Virus record (IMG/VR): IMGVR_UViG_3300050821_004611
Location: 1 to 41,925 of that record
Reading direction: 5' to 3' (one strand)
Length of the DNA stretch: 41,925 nucleotides
Source: a virus
Shown: positions 29,047 to 36,192 of the stretch, piece after piece
Layout of the letters: each line of letters begins with the position of its first letter
Numbering within the stretch: the first letter of the stretch is position 1
Notes under the pieces: model-generated
Databases searched by the model: none
Told to the model about the DNA's origin: nothing
Seen by the model: only the letters and a program-made list of their open reading frames with translations
Made by a program: the position numbers and the translations under genes

Positions 29047-29439
29047 TCAATCCTCCAGGTACCAGAAGTTATAGGTCTGCACGATTCGAATGATCCCGGG
29101 GTCGGGATCGGTCAACGGAAACTCATTCGTCAGAAACACTTTTTTGACGACCGTCTCCGCGACGTCGCCCGAGAAATTCTCGAACAGCTTGCGCAACGCC
29201 TTCGCGACGGTCCACGCATCGTCGCCGTCGATCCCATACGAATCGATCATGAGATCCGCCGACACCAGCGGCGAGACGCCGCAGAAGAGCTGCTGCCGCA
29301 TCGTATGCGTACGCTGAACGTTGATCGAGGGCAGCGGCGTATTGGGTTCGCGGATGACCCCATAGACGCGCTGCGCGACCAGCGCCTCGATGGTGGGCTC
29401 CGCGATCAGGAACGTGCGCAGATCGGTTTCGAGCCTCAT
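29047..29439 (-). CDS. Tail terminator/completion protein (DUF3168-like), 130 aa
   Basis: ATG 29439 overlaps the upstream stop (ATGA). Start LETDLRTFLIAEPTIEALV, the RVYGVIREPNTPLPSINVQRT block and a closing IIRIVQTYNFWYLED match DUF3168 proteins, which cap the tail and join it to the head. Position just before the major tail protein agrees. Confidence 0.82.
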   Translation of the reverse strand: MRLETDLRTFLIAEPTIEALVAQRVYGVIREPNTPLPSINVQRTHTMRQQLFCGVSPLVSADLMIDSYGIDGDDAWTVAKALRKLFENFSGDVAETVVKKVFLTNEFPLTDPDPGIIRIVQTYNFWYLED

Positions 29440-29870
29440 GTGGTTTTCGCCGCCTTCTCGACCGCCCGGGCGATGCTCGCGCGAAACGCCTCCTCGCAGT
29501 CGGATCGCGACTCCAAGAGCGCGCGGTCGATCCACGGTTGCGCCGGCGTCTTGCGCGTGCCCAACTGGATGAATTGCAAAATATAAAAGGCGAGCTTGCG
29601 CACGCCCAGGATTCCGCTCGCGATGTTCTTCGCGCCGTTGATGGTCGAGATCGTGCGCAGTGCCGCTTTGGCGTAGCCGTAGTTCACCAGCAGCCCGTTC
29701 GTGAGCCGATGCGGCCGCGTGCCGACGGGGATGATTTCCTGCGCGCGCAGCAGCGCCGGCTTGATGCCGGCCTTGACCGCACGCCTGAGCGCCCGCCCTT
29801 CCTCGAGCGAGGACAGCGCATTCAGCTGCTTGGTGAGCGCCGCGACGCCTTCGAGGCTGGAGCGTGCCAT
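29436..29870 (-). CDS. HK97 gp10-like head-tail protein, 144 aa
   Basis: Start ATG 29870 (TAATG overlap). Family pattern: N-terminal GVAALTKQLNAL, ALRRAVKAGIKPALLRAQEIIP, then Tyr/Leu/Ile-rich strand LAFYILQFIQLGTRKTPAQPWIDRAL, and a helical C-terminus with Ala/Lys. HK97-gp10-like proteins act at the head-tail interface or as neck proteins. Confidence 0.85.
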   Translation of the reverse strand: MARSSLEGVAALTKQLNALSSLEEGRALRRAVKAGIKPALLRAQEIIPVGTRPHRLTNGLLVNYGYAKAALRTISTINGAKNIASGILGVRKLAFYILQFIQLGTRKTPAQPWIDRALLESRSDCEEAFRASIARAVEKAAKTT

Positions 29871-30283
29871 TACGCGGGTGCTCCCACACGATAGCCCGAC
29901 GCATCGCGCAGGCTGCAGGTGAGCTGCAGCTCGACGCGCAAATTGATGTCGCGCACCGCGCCCATGACGTCGTAGATCTCGTACACCGGATCGCTCTGCC
30001 CGGGATTCGTCAGGTACACCAGTCGAAACTGCGAGGGGCCCGCGCCAGACATGCCCGGGCGATAGCGGATCCGGATCCGCGTGATCACCGAGCGCTCGAC
30101 CGCTTGCGCGAGCTGATTCTCGTACGGCTTCCAATCATCGATCGCGAAGTGCACGTTTTCCGCCCACAGCACATAGGCGACCGATGGCGCGCCGGTGGTA
30201 TCGGTGCCCGGAACGCGGCGCTCGATGTTGCCGACGTGGCGCAGCTCGCCCGATTGCGTGGGCCGGATCTCGCGGCGCTTCAT
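29870..30283 (-). CDS. Head-tail joining/closure protein (phage_H_T_join-like), 137 aa
   Basis: Beta-barrel-type pattern with PTQSGELRHVGNIERR, a VLWAENVHFAI strand, ITRIRIRYRPGM and YEIYDVMGAVRDINLRVELQLTC: the last strand block is typical of this adaptor family. It forms the ring closing the portal after packaging. Lies in the expected order between connector and gp10-like gene; overlaps the next start as TAATG. Confidence 0.85.
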   Translation of the reverse strand: MKRREIRPTQSGELRHVGNIERRVPGTDTTGAPSVAYVLWAENVHFAIDDWKPYENQLAQAVERSVITRIRIRYRPGMSGAGPSQFRLVYLTNPGQSDPVYEIYDVMGAVRDINLRVELQLTCSLRDASGYRVGAPA

Positions 30284-30495
30284 CGGTGTTCCGCTCCCCC
30301 CTCGCCACCCGGCGGGAATGCCGGCAAAGGTCGTGGCGAGGGTGCGGCCGTAGCCGCTGGCGGCTTCGTGGTGGTGTATGAAATAACGATAGCCGATTTT
30401 TTCTTGGCGCGCATGCGCGCCTCGACGGCTTCGAGCCGCGCGCGGATCGCGGCCGGCAGATGGGCGCGCACCTTGGCACAGCCGCCGCAGCTCAT
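30280..30495 (-). CDS. Small hypothetical protein, 71 aa
   Basis: ATG 30495 is chosen for its ATGA overlap with the connector gene. MSCGGCAKVRAHLPAAIRARL: an early CxxC, then a basic helix, then a Pro/Gly-rich tail. Similar Cys-Gly-Gly-Cys peptides occur between connector genes of other phages, with no known role. Confidence 0.6.
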   Translation of the reverse strand: MSCGGCAKVRAHLPAAIRARLEAVEARMRAKKKSAIVISYTTTKPPAATAAPSPRPLPAFPPGGEGGAEHR

Positions 30496-30980
30496 ACGCC
30501 CATCCCGATGCGATAGGGAAAGAGCATCGATTCGGCCGTGCTTTGGATCAGCTCCCAATTATCGACGTTGCGGTCGAACAGCAGCTCGATCTTGAGCAGG
30601 ATCGCTGCCTTGACGTCACGGCGCAGCGGCTTCGCGTCGTCGCGCAGAATCGGATTGTTCGCCCAGTAGTTGCGCCAGGTTTTCTCATCCCAGCCTTCCC
30701 AACCCTCGACCCCGATCACGCCGTCGGGCCCGGGCCACGTCGCCGGCGGCGACCAGGTCGGGGAATCTTTCGGGTCGGGCAGCGGCGTCGCCTCAGTGTC
30801 GGCCGGGGAGTTCAGCTCGAGCAGCTCGCCCAAACTGCGCGACGTGAAATTCTCCGCCCAGTCGATCGCGGCGCCGATCAGCAATTCGATCCTGTCGTCA
30901 TGAATCTTGAGATCGTCATCGATCGACAGCTGCTCTTTCGCCTCGGTGAGCGAGATGTAGGGGTTCGCCGGACTGCTCAT
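30492..30980 (-). CDS. Head-tail connector protein (gp6-like adaptor), 162 aa
   Basis: ATG 30980 overlaps the upstream stop. The family start PYISLTEAKEQLSIDDDLKIHDDRIELLIGAAIDWAENFTSRSLG and the C-terminal KAAILLKIELLFDRN helix match HK97 gp6-type adaptors that dock below the portal. The middle carries an extra Pro/Trp-rich insertion (about residues 65-105) that most family members lack. Confidence 0.85.
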   Translation of the reverse strand: MSSPANPYISLTEAKEQLSIDDDLKIHDDRIELLIGAAIDWAENFTSRSLGELLELNSPADTEATPLPDPKDSPTWSPPATWPGPDGVIGVEGWEGWDEKTWRNYWANNPILRDDAKPLRRDVKAAILLKIELLFDRNVDNWELIQSTAESMLFPYRIGMGV

Positions 30981-31705
30981 CGATAGTGCTCCTTGATCCA
31001 CGCATGCTTACGTTGCATCAGCGGATTCCAGGGGTCCACGTGGCCGTGCATGATGACGATTTTCGCGGTCGTCGGCAGCATGCCGCCCTGCGGCGCGATC
31101 TGGTTGCGGTAGGAATATACGCCGTCGCGCGCCGTAAACTTCGCTTCGTTGGGTCCCAGGCAGGCGCCGATCCAGGCTTGATCGGAGCCGATGTACTTCA
31201 ATTTCAGCCCCAAGAGCGGCGAGACCCGGGGATCGAATTGCTCCCACAGCTGGGTGCGGGTGCCGGCGGTGTGCTGGATCAGCGAGCCGTTATAGGGCGT
31301 GCCGCGGGCGGTGTCGCCGTACATTTTGAAGTCCACGCCAGAAGCGAACATCGGGGTGATATCGCCGCAGATAACCACATCAAGATCAATGCTGACAAAG
31401 CGAGGAGCCAGGATCGTCGCCGCCTCGCGCGAGAACATCTTGAGGCGACGATAGCAGCTCGGACTTCCGCGGCCGTGCGGGCTCGGCACGTTCGCGTAAT
31501 CTGACCAAAGTTTAACGGTACGGACATAGGGCGAAATTCCCGCAGCATCGTCGGTCACGCAGACCAGTTCGAAGGGCGCATGGTAGTGCCGCTCGAGCAT
31601 CGAGTGCAGCACATTCACCGTCGCGGCCGCGAACACCGAGCGGTAGCCCGGCGGCGGCTTCCACTTCCAGCATACGAACGTGAGCGGGCGCGATCCGTTG
31701 ATCAT
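30977..31705 (-). CDS. Glycosyltransferase (GT8-like/GT-A fold), 242 aa
   Basis: ATG 31705 overlaps the next glycosyltransferase (ATGA). TFVCWKW starts a nucleotide-sugar-binding strand; SIDLDVV at 105-111 gives the DxD metal motif (DLD 107-109), followed by GSDQAW and MHGHVDPW-type blocks. It would transfer a sugar from a nucleotide donor in the cytoplasm. It is the last gene of the sugar cassette and its stop overlaps the connector start, so it is co-translated with head genes. Substrate unknown. Confidence 0.75.
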   Translation of the reverse strand: MINGSRPLTFVCWKWKPPPGYRSVFAAATVNVLHSMLERHYHAPFELVCVTDDAAGISPYVRTVKLWSDYANVPSPHGRGSPSCYRRLKMFSREAATILAPRFVSIDLDVVICGDITPMFASGVDFKMYGDTARGTPYNGSLIQHTAGTRTQLWEQFDPRVSPLLGLKLKYIGSDQAWIGACLGPNEAKFTARDGVYSYRNQIAPQGGMLPTTAKIVIMHGHVDPWNPLMQRKHAWIKEHYR

Positions 31706-32439
31706 GGATAGATCTGCCGATAGGGAAACTGCAGGCGCAGCGGCCGCCACTCGGGATCCAGTTCGCGAATCAATTTGATGCGCCGGACGGCGCCGTGATC
31801 CTCCGGCGCCCCCTTGCGCTGGTAGGTCGTGGTCGAGGCATCGGGAATGACCTCGCGCGGCACGCGGATCAGGGCGGCCGTCAGCATCTCGACGTCGGCC
31901 GCCTTGACCACGCGATCGCGAAAGTCCGCGTCGGTCCCGTAATGGCCGGCGAAGCGCTCATCGTAGCCGCCGATCTTCTCGTACAGGTCGCGCGTGATCA
32001 GCCAGCTATTCGGGTGCGGCTTGTAGGGCGTCGTGACCAGCGCGGCCCCGGCCTGCGGCGGGCTCATGAGCGTTTCGCGCGAGAAGCGGTAGACGGTCGA
32101 CGGCGAGAGTTTGCGGCCGAGAATCCGGCCGAAGGTTTCCGGCGGGATCAGGTGATCCATGTCGGTGAGGAGCAGCCAGCGGGTCTCGGCGTGGTAGGCG
32201 CCGATGTTGCGCGCCGCGTCTTGATTCCAGCGCACGTCGACCCCGATCCGAAAGATCGACAGCGGACAACCGATTTCCTCGCCCTGGGCCTCGCCATCCG
32301 GCGATCCGTCATCGACCACAATGACCGCCAGGGCGGCCTTGAGATCGCGTGGCAGCGCCCGCAGGCGCTCGAACTGCACGCGCAGCATGCCGGGGTTCAT
32401 GTAATACGGCAGGCACAGCGTGAGCTTGCGCGGCTTCAT
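31702..32439 (-). CDS. Glycosyltransferase family 2-like, 245 aa
   Basis: GT-A features: LTLCLPYYMNPGML at the N-terminus, VIVVDDGSPDG (40-49), ARNIGAYHAE, TDMDHL with the DxD motif (92-95) and GGYDERFAGHYGTDADF. Two starts are possible: ATG 32439 (chosen) and ATG 32505, both preceded by CCGTGGAAC. Coupled to the GT8-like gene by ATGA. Likely a polymer or surface glycan transferase; donor and acceptor unknown. Confidence 0.82.
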   Translation of the reverse strand: MKPRKLTLCLPYYMNPGMLRVQFERLRALPRDLKAALAVIVVDDGSPDGEAQGEEIGCPLSIFRIGVDVRWNQDAARNIGAYHAETRWLLLTDMDHLIPPETFGRILGRKLSPSTVYRFSRETLMSPPQAGAALVTTPYKPHPNSWLITRDLYEKIGGYDERFAGHYGTDADFRDRVVKAADVEMLTAALIRVPREVIPDASTTTYQRKGAPEDHGAVRRIKLIRELDPEWRPLRLQFPYRQIYP

Positions 32440-32554
32440 GGTTCCACGGGTCCGGCCGAACGCCGATAAGTGGCTGATTCGGTTCGAATAGACATAAAAA
32501 AACATGGATGTTCCACGGAACGAATCACGCTTCGGCGTAGACCGGCCTGTGCGA
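32440..32554 (-). promoter_or_regulatory. Largest gap inside the sugar cassette
   Basis: This 115-bp spacer is one of the few real gaps in the late unit. It contains CCGTGGAAC twice on the minus strand (one before each possible start of the GT2 gene), a GTTCC-GT-GGAAC palindrome (around 32509-32520) and a T7 run. It may hold a leader or weak terminator; I see no clear promoter. Confidence 0.4.
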
Positions 32555-33175
32555 CTACAGCACAGGGCATGCGGCCGCCTCGAGTCCGACTCGGTTGATG
32601 CGCGGGAACGGCAGATGGACGGTCATGCCGCCCGTGGTCGCGACGAAGGTGCGGATCCCGGCCGCGCGCAGCTTGAGCGCGGCGCCCTCGAACTGGGTCG
32701 ACCAGACGGCGAGGCGCGCGATCCCCGTGGAGTGGCCCGACCAGGGATAGGGCGGAAACCAGTGCGCCTGGCCTTTGGGCCCGCGCTGCATGTCGAAGCC
32801 CACGAGGTAAAGCTCGCACGGCCGCAGTTGGTACGCCAGGTTGAGCGCGCAGAAGCCCGAATGCGTGCCGTTGAGGGTGCCCGGGACCTCCGACAGGATG
32901 GTCGAGGTGTGGTCGTTCTCGAACGGCGTGACCCAGGGCGCATCGGACACATCGAGATTGATCAGCGTCTTGCGCCGCAGCCAGGTGGGCTTGCGCCGGC
33001 CGCGCAGCTGGTCGAAGCGAAACTCCGCCCAGAGCCGATCCATGGAGACGATGATATCGACGTGCGGCAGCAGCAGGCCCGCGTCGTTCACGCCAATGAC
33101 GGTGCCGGGAAGCTTCGACAAATCAAATTGCGATGCCGACCAGCCGCCGGCGACGATCGTGATGGGCCCGTTCAC
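32555..33175 (-). CDS. DUF115-like (MptE-like) protein, 206 aa
   Basis: GTG 33175 overlaps the methyltransferase stop (GTGA). A Rossmann-type start ITIVAGGWSAS, then GVNDAGLLLPHVDIIVSMD, and HSGFCALNLAYQLRPCELYLVGFDM resemble the DUF115/sialyltransferase-like fold, also seen in the frame at 35945-35292 with the parallel SGYQAISLA...LLLGFDF block. Members are linked to sugar (nonulosonate/flagellin glycan) metabolism or transfer. Which reaction it does here is unknown. Confidence 0.65.
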   Translation of the reverse strand: MNGPITIVAGGWSASQFDLSKLPGTVIGVNDAGLLLPHVDIIVSMDRLWAEFRFDQLRGRRKPTWLRRKTLINLDVSDAPWVTPFENDHTSTILSEVPGTLNGTHSGFCALNLAYQLRPCELYLVGFDMQRGPKGQAHWFPPYPWSGHSTGIARLAVWSTQFEGAALKLRAAGIRTFVATTGGMTVHLPFPRINRVGLEAAACPVL

Positions 33176-33837
33176 TTCGCCTCGAAGTGGTGGGTCTCGA
33201 CCTTGATCCCGTAATAGATCATGCCGCGATGCTCGAACGCGGCGTGCAGCGAGCGCATGTAGTGATAGTGCTGCTCCGCTTCCGCATCCGAGCCGAGCCT
33301 GGCGCGGCGGCCGCCGCGGACGTCGACGAAGAGCTGGGTATGCTTCGGCGTGCACGCGGAGAGCACCAGATCGAGATACCGCTCGGGCTCGACGTGAAAA
33401 CACCACGACTTGAAGCTCACGATCAGATCGTACTGGCGCACCACATGGGCATGCGCATCGTTGGCATCGATAAAATCGAAGTGCGTCACGCCGTTCATCA
33501 GCAGAAACTGTTTCGCGGTATCCATGTGGTTGAAGGTGACGTTGTGCCGCGAGACTTCGGGCGGATCGTCGACACCGTCGAGCAGTGTCACCTGACACTC
33601 GCCGCCGTAATGCTCATTGAGCAGCGCATCGATGCCGCCGAGGCCTGAGCCGACGTCGAGGATCGAGCGGCACGTCGCCGGCAGATACGGCTCGATCAAG
33701 CGGAACTCGGAATAGAGCACGTCGATATATTTTGCGCACCAGGTGCCCGGATCGCCCTTCATGTCATCGAGTGCACCCCGCTGCAGCACCAAGTAGGGAT
33801 AAGCGTCGCGCGAGATGTTGAGCGATTCGATGTTCAT
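33172..33837 (-). CDS. Class I SAM-dependent methyltransferase, 221 aa
   Basis: Motif I is ILDVGSGLGG (59-68), followed by an acidic motif II strand VTLLDGVDD and a VSFKSWCFHVEPERYLDLVL region. Typical small-molecule or sugar methyltransferase layout, with an N-terminal helical lid (1-55). Start ATG 33837 overlaps the upstream stop (ATGA). Its place amid glycosyltransferases suggests O-methylation of a sugar, an inference. Confidence 0.8.
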   Translation of the reverse strand: MNIESLNISRDAYPYLVLQRGALDDMKGDPGTWCAKYIDVLYSEFRLIEPYLPATCRSILDVGSGLGGIDALLNEHYGGECQVTLLDGVDDPPEVSRHNVTFNHMDTAKQFLLMNGVTHFDFIDANDAHAHVVRQYDLIVSFKSWCFHVEPERYLDLVLSACTPKHTQLFVDVRGGRRARLGSDAEAEQHYHYMRSLHAAFEHRGMIYYGIKVETHHFEAK

Positions 33838-34025
33838 CGCCGTTTTTTTTCGACCACTTCGCGCATCCATTCGGCCGGGACGCACTCCTGGAGGCCACGA
33901 CAGAACAGCGTCTCCACCACTTCCTCCGGCGTGTCACCCGACAATCCGCGGGCCAGCAATCGCTCGACATACAGGCGCCGAGCGGGGCCGAGATGGAGCG
34001 TCACTTTTTTGGGCATGCGGCTCAT
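33834..34025 (-). CDS. Small protein, RHH-like, 63 aa
   Basis: ATG 34025 overlaps the upstream stop and its own stop overlaps the methyltransferase start (both ATGA). One strand (KKVTLHLGP) followed by two helices (RRLYVERLLARG; TPEEVVETLFCRGLQECV) fits a ribbon-helix-helix DNA-binding fold, odd for a place between sugar genes. It might regulate the cassette or be a fortuitous fold. Confidence 0.55.
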   Translation of the reverse strand: MSRMPKKVTLHLGPARRLYVERLLARGLSGDTPEEVVETLFCRGLQECVPAEWMREVVEKKRR

Positions 34026-35194
34026 GGTTTGGTGGCCAGGATCGTGACGTCTTTTCCGCCGGTATCGCCGATCACCTCTACCCCCGCCCAGCCGCATGCC
34101 TCGAGCTCGGTTACCCACCAGTCGGCCGGGTGAATCGACAGATGCGCATTGCGGCCGTCGGGCAGCAGCGCATTCGCGGCCCGCGTACAGATCACGAAGT
34201 AACCGACCTTGCCCGTGATGCGCCACAGGTGATCGAGCACCGCGGTGAGCTTGTCGGGTTCGACGTGCTCGAGCACATCGGTGCACACCACGAGCTCGCA
34301 GGGCTTCGGCATGGTTGCGCGCTCCGGGATCCCGGGGTCGTAGCCTGAGACGCGGATCGGCGCCAAGGCCAGCGCCAATCTGTTCTCGCCGCAGCCATAA
34401 TCCAAAATCGTTTTCGGATGATAGCGATCGATGAGCTGGCGCACAGCGACAGCGTGCTTGAGGCCATCTGCGCCCCAGCGGCGTTTCGCATGCAGGAGCT
34501 CGAGCTGCGTGCGATACGCCGGCGAGGTCAAATCATCCTGCCCGTAGCGATAGGCGCCGGCGTGTTTCATGAACATGCCGATGTGGCCCAGGTCGATCGC
34601 GTGGATCCCTTTCACCGAGAGCCGATACGCGAGCACGGTGGCCGTGGTGCCCAAGCACAGTAAGACCCGAGCGCTCGTTTTACCGATCTCTTCCTCGATC
34701 CGATCAATCTCCGCGTAGGCATGCTGGCGCGGTCCGATCACCTCACGCACCGAGAGTGCTTCGGTGCCGATCATGTCCGTCGTGATCGATTTTTTGTCGC
34801 CGGAGACCAGGACGATCTCGGCGCCGCGCCAGAGCCCATGCACCCTCGCCCAGTAGTCCGGGCGATCAATCCACGGCGCATTATCGGGGCGCGTGATGAA
34901 CGCGCTCCCGTAAGTCTTCGCGCCGCAGTACTTGACGTATTTTTCTTCCGTGTATCGCATCCAGCTGACCTTGCGCGGGCAGCCGTTGAAAATATTCGGC
35001 AGGCATACGACGCAGCCGTTGGGCCGCAGCAGGATGTGCTGCAGCTCGCGCGACAGCGCGACGTCCGGACGCTGCGAGGTGCAGCCGCCGCCGACCGCGC
35101 AGCGCCATTCGCCATCGCCGAAACGTGCGATCGATTTGGTCGCCGCGATATCGAGCGTCAAGTCTTCGGAGAGTATTTCCGGATACTTTTTCAC
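34022..35194 (-). CDS. GT-D (DUF1792-like) glycosyltransferase fused to a SAM methyltransferase, 390 aa
   Basis: Residues 1-210 resemble the DUF1792/GT-D glucosyltransferase domain: SIARFGDGEW (21-30), LPNIFNG, AFITRPDN, LVSGDKKS, LGTTATVLAYRLS (181-193) and IDLGHIGM. After a linker, residues 250-390 are a class I methyltransferase: ILDYGCGENRLA (263-274), VSGYDPG, VVCTDVLEHVEPD. GT-D enzymes extend O-glycans on serine-rich adhesins in streptococci (known). A single chain that adds a sugar and methylates it, perhaps the end cap, is my inference. Confidence 0.75.
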   Translation of the reverse strand: MKKYPEILSEDLTLDIAATKSIARFGDGEWRCAVGGGCTSQRPDVALSRELQHILLRPNGCVVCLPNIFNGCPRKVSWMRYTEEKYVKYCGAKTYGSAFITRPDNAPWIDRPDYWARVHGLWRGAEIVLVSGDKKSITTDMIGTEALSVREVIGPRQHAYAEIDRIEEEIGKTSARVLLCLGTTATVLAYRLSVKGIHAIDLGHIGMFMKHAGAYRYGQDDLTSPAYRTQLELLHAKRRWGADGLKHAVAVRQLIDRYHPKTILDYGCGENRLALALAPIRVSGYDPGIPERATMPKPCELVVCTDVLEHVEPDKLTAVLDHLWRITGKVGYFVICTRAANALLPDGRNAHLSIHPADWWVTELEACGWAGVEVIGDTGGKDVTILATKP

Positions 35195-35292
35195 GACTTG
35201 CCGAAGCCGACCAGGATCGAGCGGATCACATTGGTCGCGAAAATAAAGAGCGTCACGGCGCCGCCGGCGAGGAGCGAGGCCGCGATGAGCAT
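35191..35292 (-). CDS. Single-span membrane peptide, 33 aa
   Basis: ATG 35292 overlaps the upstream stop (TGATG) and its stop overlaps the next start (ATGA), which argues for translation. One hydrophobic span (LIAASLLAGGAVTLFIFATNVI) with a basic C-terminus. Possible membrane anchor for the sugar enzymes; unproven. Confidence 0.5.
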   Translation of the reverse strand: MLIAASLLAGGAVTLFIFATNVIRSILVGFGKS

Positions 35293-35945
35293 CAGGAATC
35301 GCACAGCACGTCCTCGATCGCCTGGCGCGGAAAACACGTGAGCGAGGTCTTGCGGCTGCAGTTGATGATCGTGATCCCGGCTGCCGCGGCGTCGGCCGCC
35401 AGTCGATTCATATGCGCCGTCCAGCGGCCGAAATACGCGCCCCCGTTGCTCAAGCCCTTCGGATGATCGCCGTGCCAGTGCGACTTGCCGCCGGAGCGCG
35501 CGAAATCGAACCCCAGCAGCAGAATCCGCGCGGCGCCAAAGAGGCAGGCGAGTGAAATGGCCTGGTAGCCGGAATTGCTGCCCTGATGGATCAGCGTCGG
35601 ATCTTTCGAGAGGCCGGGTCGATCCATGCCATAGATCCAGTGCAGGTCGAATTGATCGCGAGCGCGAGCGCTCACGGTCCACTTCTCGCCGCGGAACGTG
35701 CGCGAGACCTCCGCGAAGTAGGCGATCCACCACGTGATGTCACACGCATACAGCACATCCGCCCACGGCGCGCGCCGGAAACTCGTGTTGATGACTATCG
35801 TTTTGCATCGGCCTTGGACGTGGTTGCAGTCCGCCGCCGTAAGGCTCGGCCCACTCGCGATAATGCAGACGGTGTCGCCTCGCCAGCGGCCAGCGGGTCC
35901 GCCGTACTTGGCGCCGCCGGCGGCGGCGGCTCGGCCGGCGGGTCT
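35292..35945 (-). CDS. DUF115-like protein, apparently reached only by -1 frameshift, about 217 aa beyond the site
   Basis: The conserved domain starts VCIIASGPSL (Rossmann loop), then DVLYACDITWWIAYF, NSGYQAISLACLFGAARILLLGFDFARSGGKSHWHGDH and a TCFPR ending. The frame has no ATG, GTG or TTG between its last upstream stop (about 36090) and this domain; the first GTG (35756) lies inside it. A -1 shift at GGGAAAA (35951-35945) in the upstream gene puts it in frame, predicting a 281-aa fusion. A rare start codon or an indel are the alternatives. Confidence 0.68.
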   Translation of the reverse strand, partial: RPAGRAAAAGGAKYGGPAGRWRGDTVCIIASGPSLTAADCNHVQGRCKTIVINTSFRRAPWADVLYACDITWWIAYFAEVSRTFRGEKWTVSARARDQFDLHWIYGMDRPGLSKDPTLIHQGSNSGYQAISLACLFGAARILLLGFDFARSGGKSHWHGDHPKGLSNGGAYFGRWTAHMNRLAADAAAAGITIINCSRKTSLTCFPRQAIEDVLCDS

Positions 35946-36136
35946 TTTCCCTGGACGCGCGGCGCCCCGGGGAGCGCCTGGACGCGCGCGGGCTCGAGCG
36001 GATCCGGCAAGATCTGGATCAGGCCTTTGCTCTGCAGCTCGATCGCGTAGCCCTTCTCCGAGCTGAACCGCGAACCCAGGCGGATGAAACCGTATTTATC
36101 ACTGTTGAACGTTCGAAGCGCTTTGCACTCAGGCAT
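35795..36136 (-). CDS. Small head-region protein, 113 aa, with candidate frameshift site
   Basis: ATG 36136 follows GGAGG. Residues 1-50 (MPECKALRTFNSDKYGFIRLGSRF..., IELQSKGLIQIL) form a small beta-rich domain seen after the capsid gene in related phages. The rest is Pro/Ala-rich and probably disordered, and may be replaced by the DUF115-like domain in a frameshifted product. The frame contains GGGAAAA at codons 62-64. Confidence 0.7.
   Translation of the reverse strand: MPECKALRTFNSDKYGFIRLGSRFSSEKGYAIELQSKGLIQILPDPLEPARVQALPGAPRVQGKDPPAEPPPPAAPSTADPLAAGEATPSALSRVGRALRRRTATTSKADAKR
35945..35951 (-). other. Candidate -1 frameshift site G GGA AAA
   Basis: In the 113-aa frame the codons are CAG GGA AAA GAC; the heptamer G GGA AAA is phased as X XXY YYZ and is close to lambda's GGGAAAG. 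The -1 frame beyond it runs open into the DUF115-like domain, which has no start codon of its own. Confidence 0.55.
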
Positions 36137-36152
36137 GGGATTCCTCCGGGCT

Positions 36153-36178
36153 AAAAGGCCGGGTGTCAGTCCCCGGCC
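36153..36178 (-). terminator. Intrinsic terminator-like hairpin after the capsid gene
   Basis: On the minus strand GGCCGGG (36178-36172) pairs with CCCGGCC (36163-36157) around 8 bases, followed by TTTT (36156-36153). It lies 15 bases after the capsid stop and before the next ribosome site. A partial terminator here would lower expression of downstream head and tail genes relative to capsid. Confidence 0.65.
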
Positions 36179-36192
36179 CCCCAGCAAGTACT

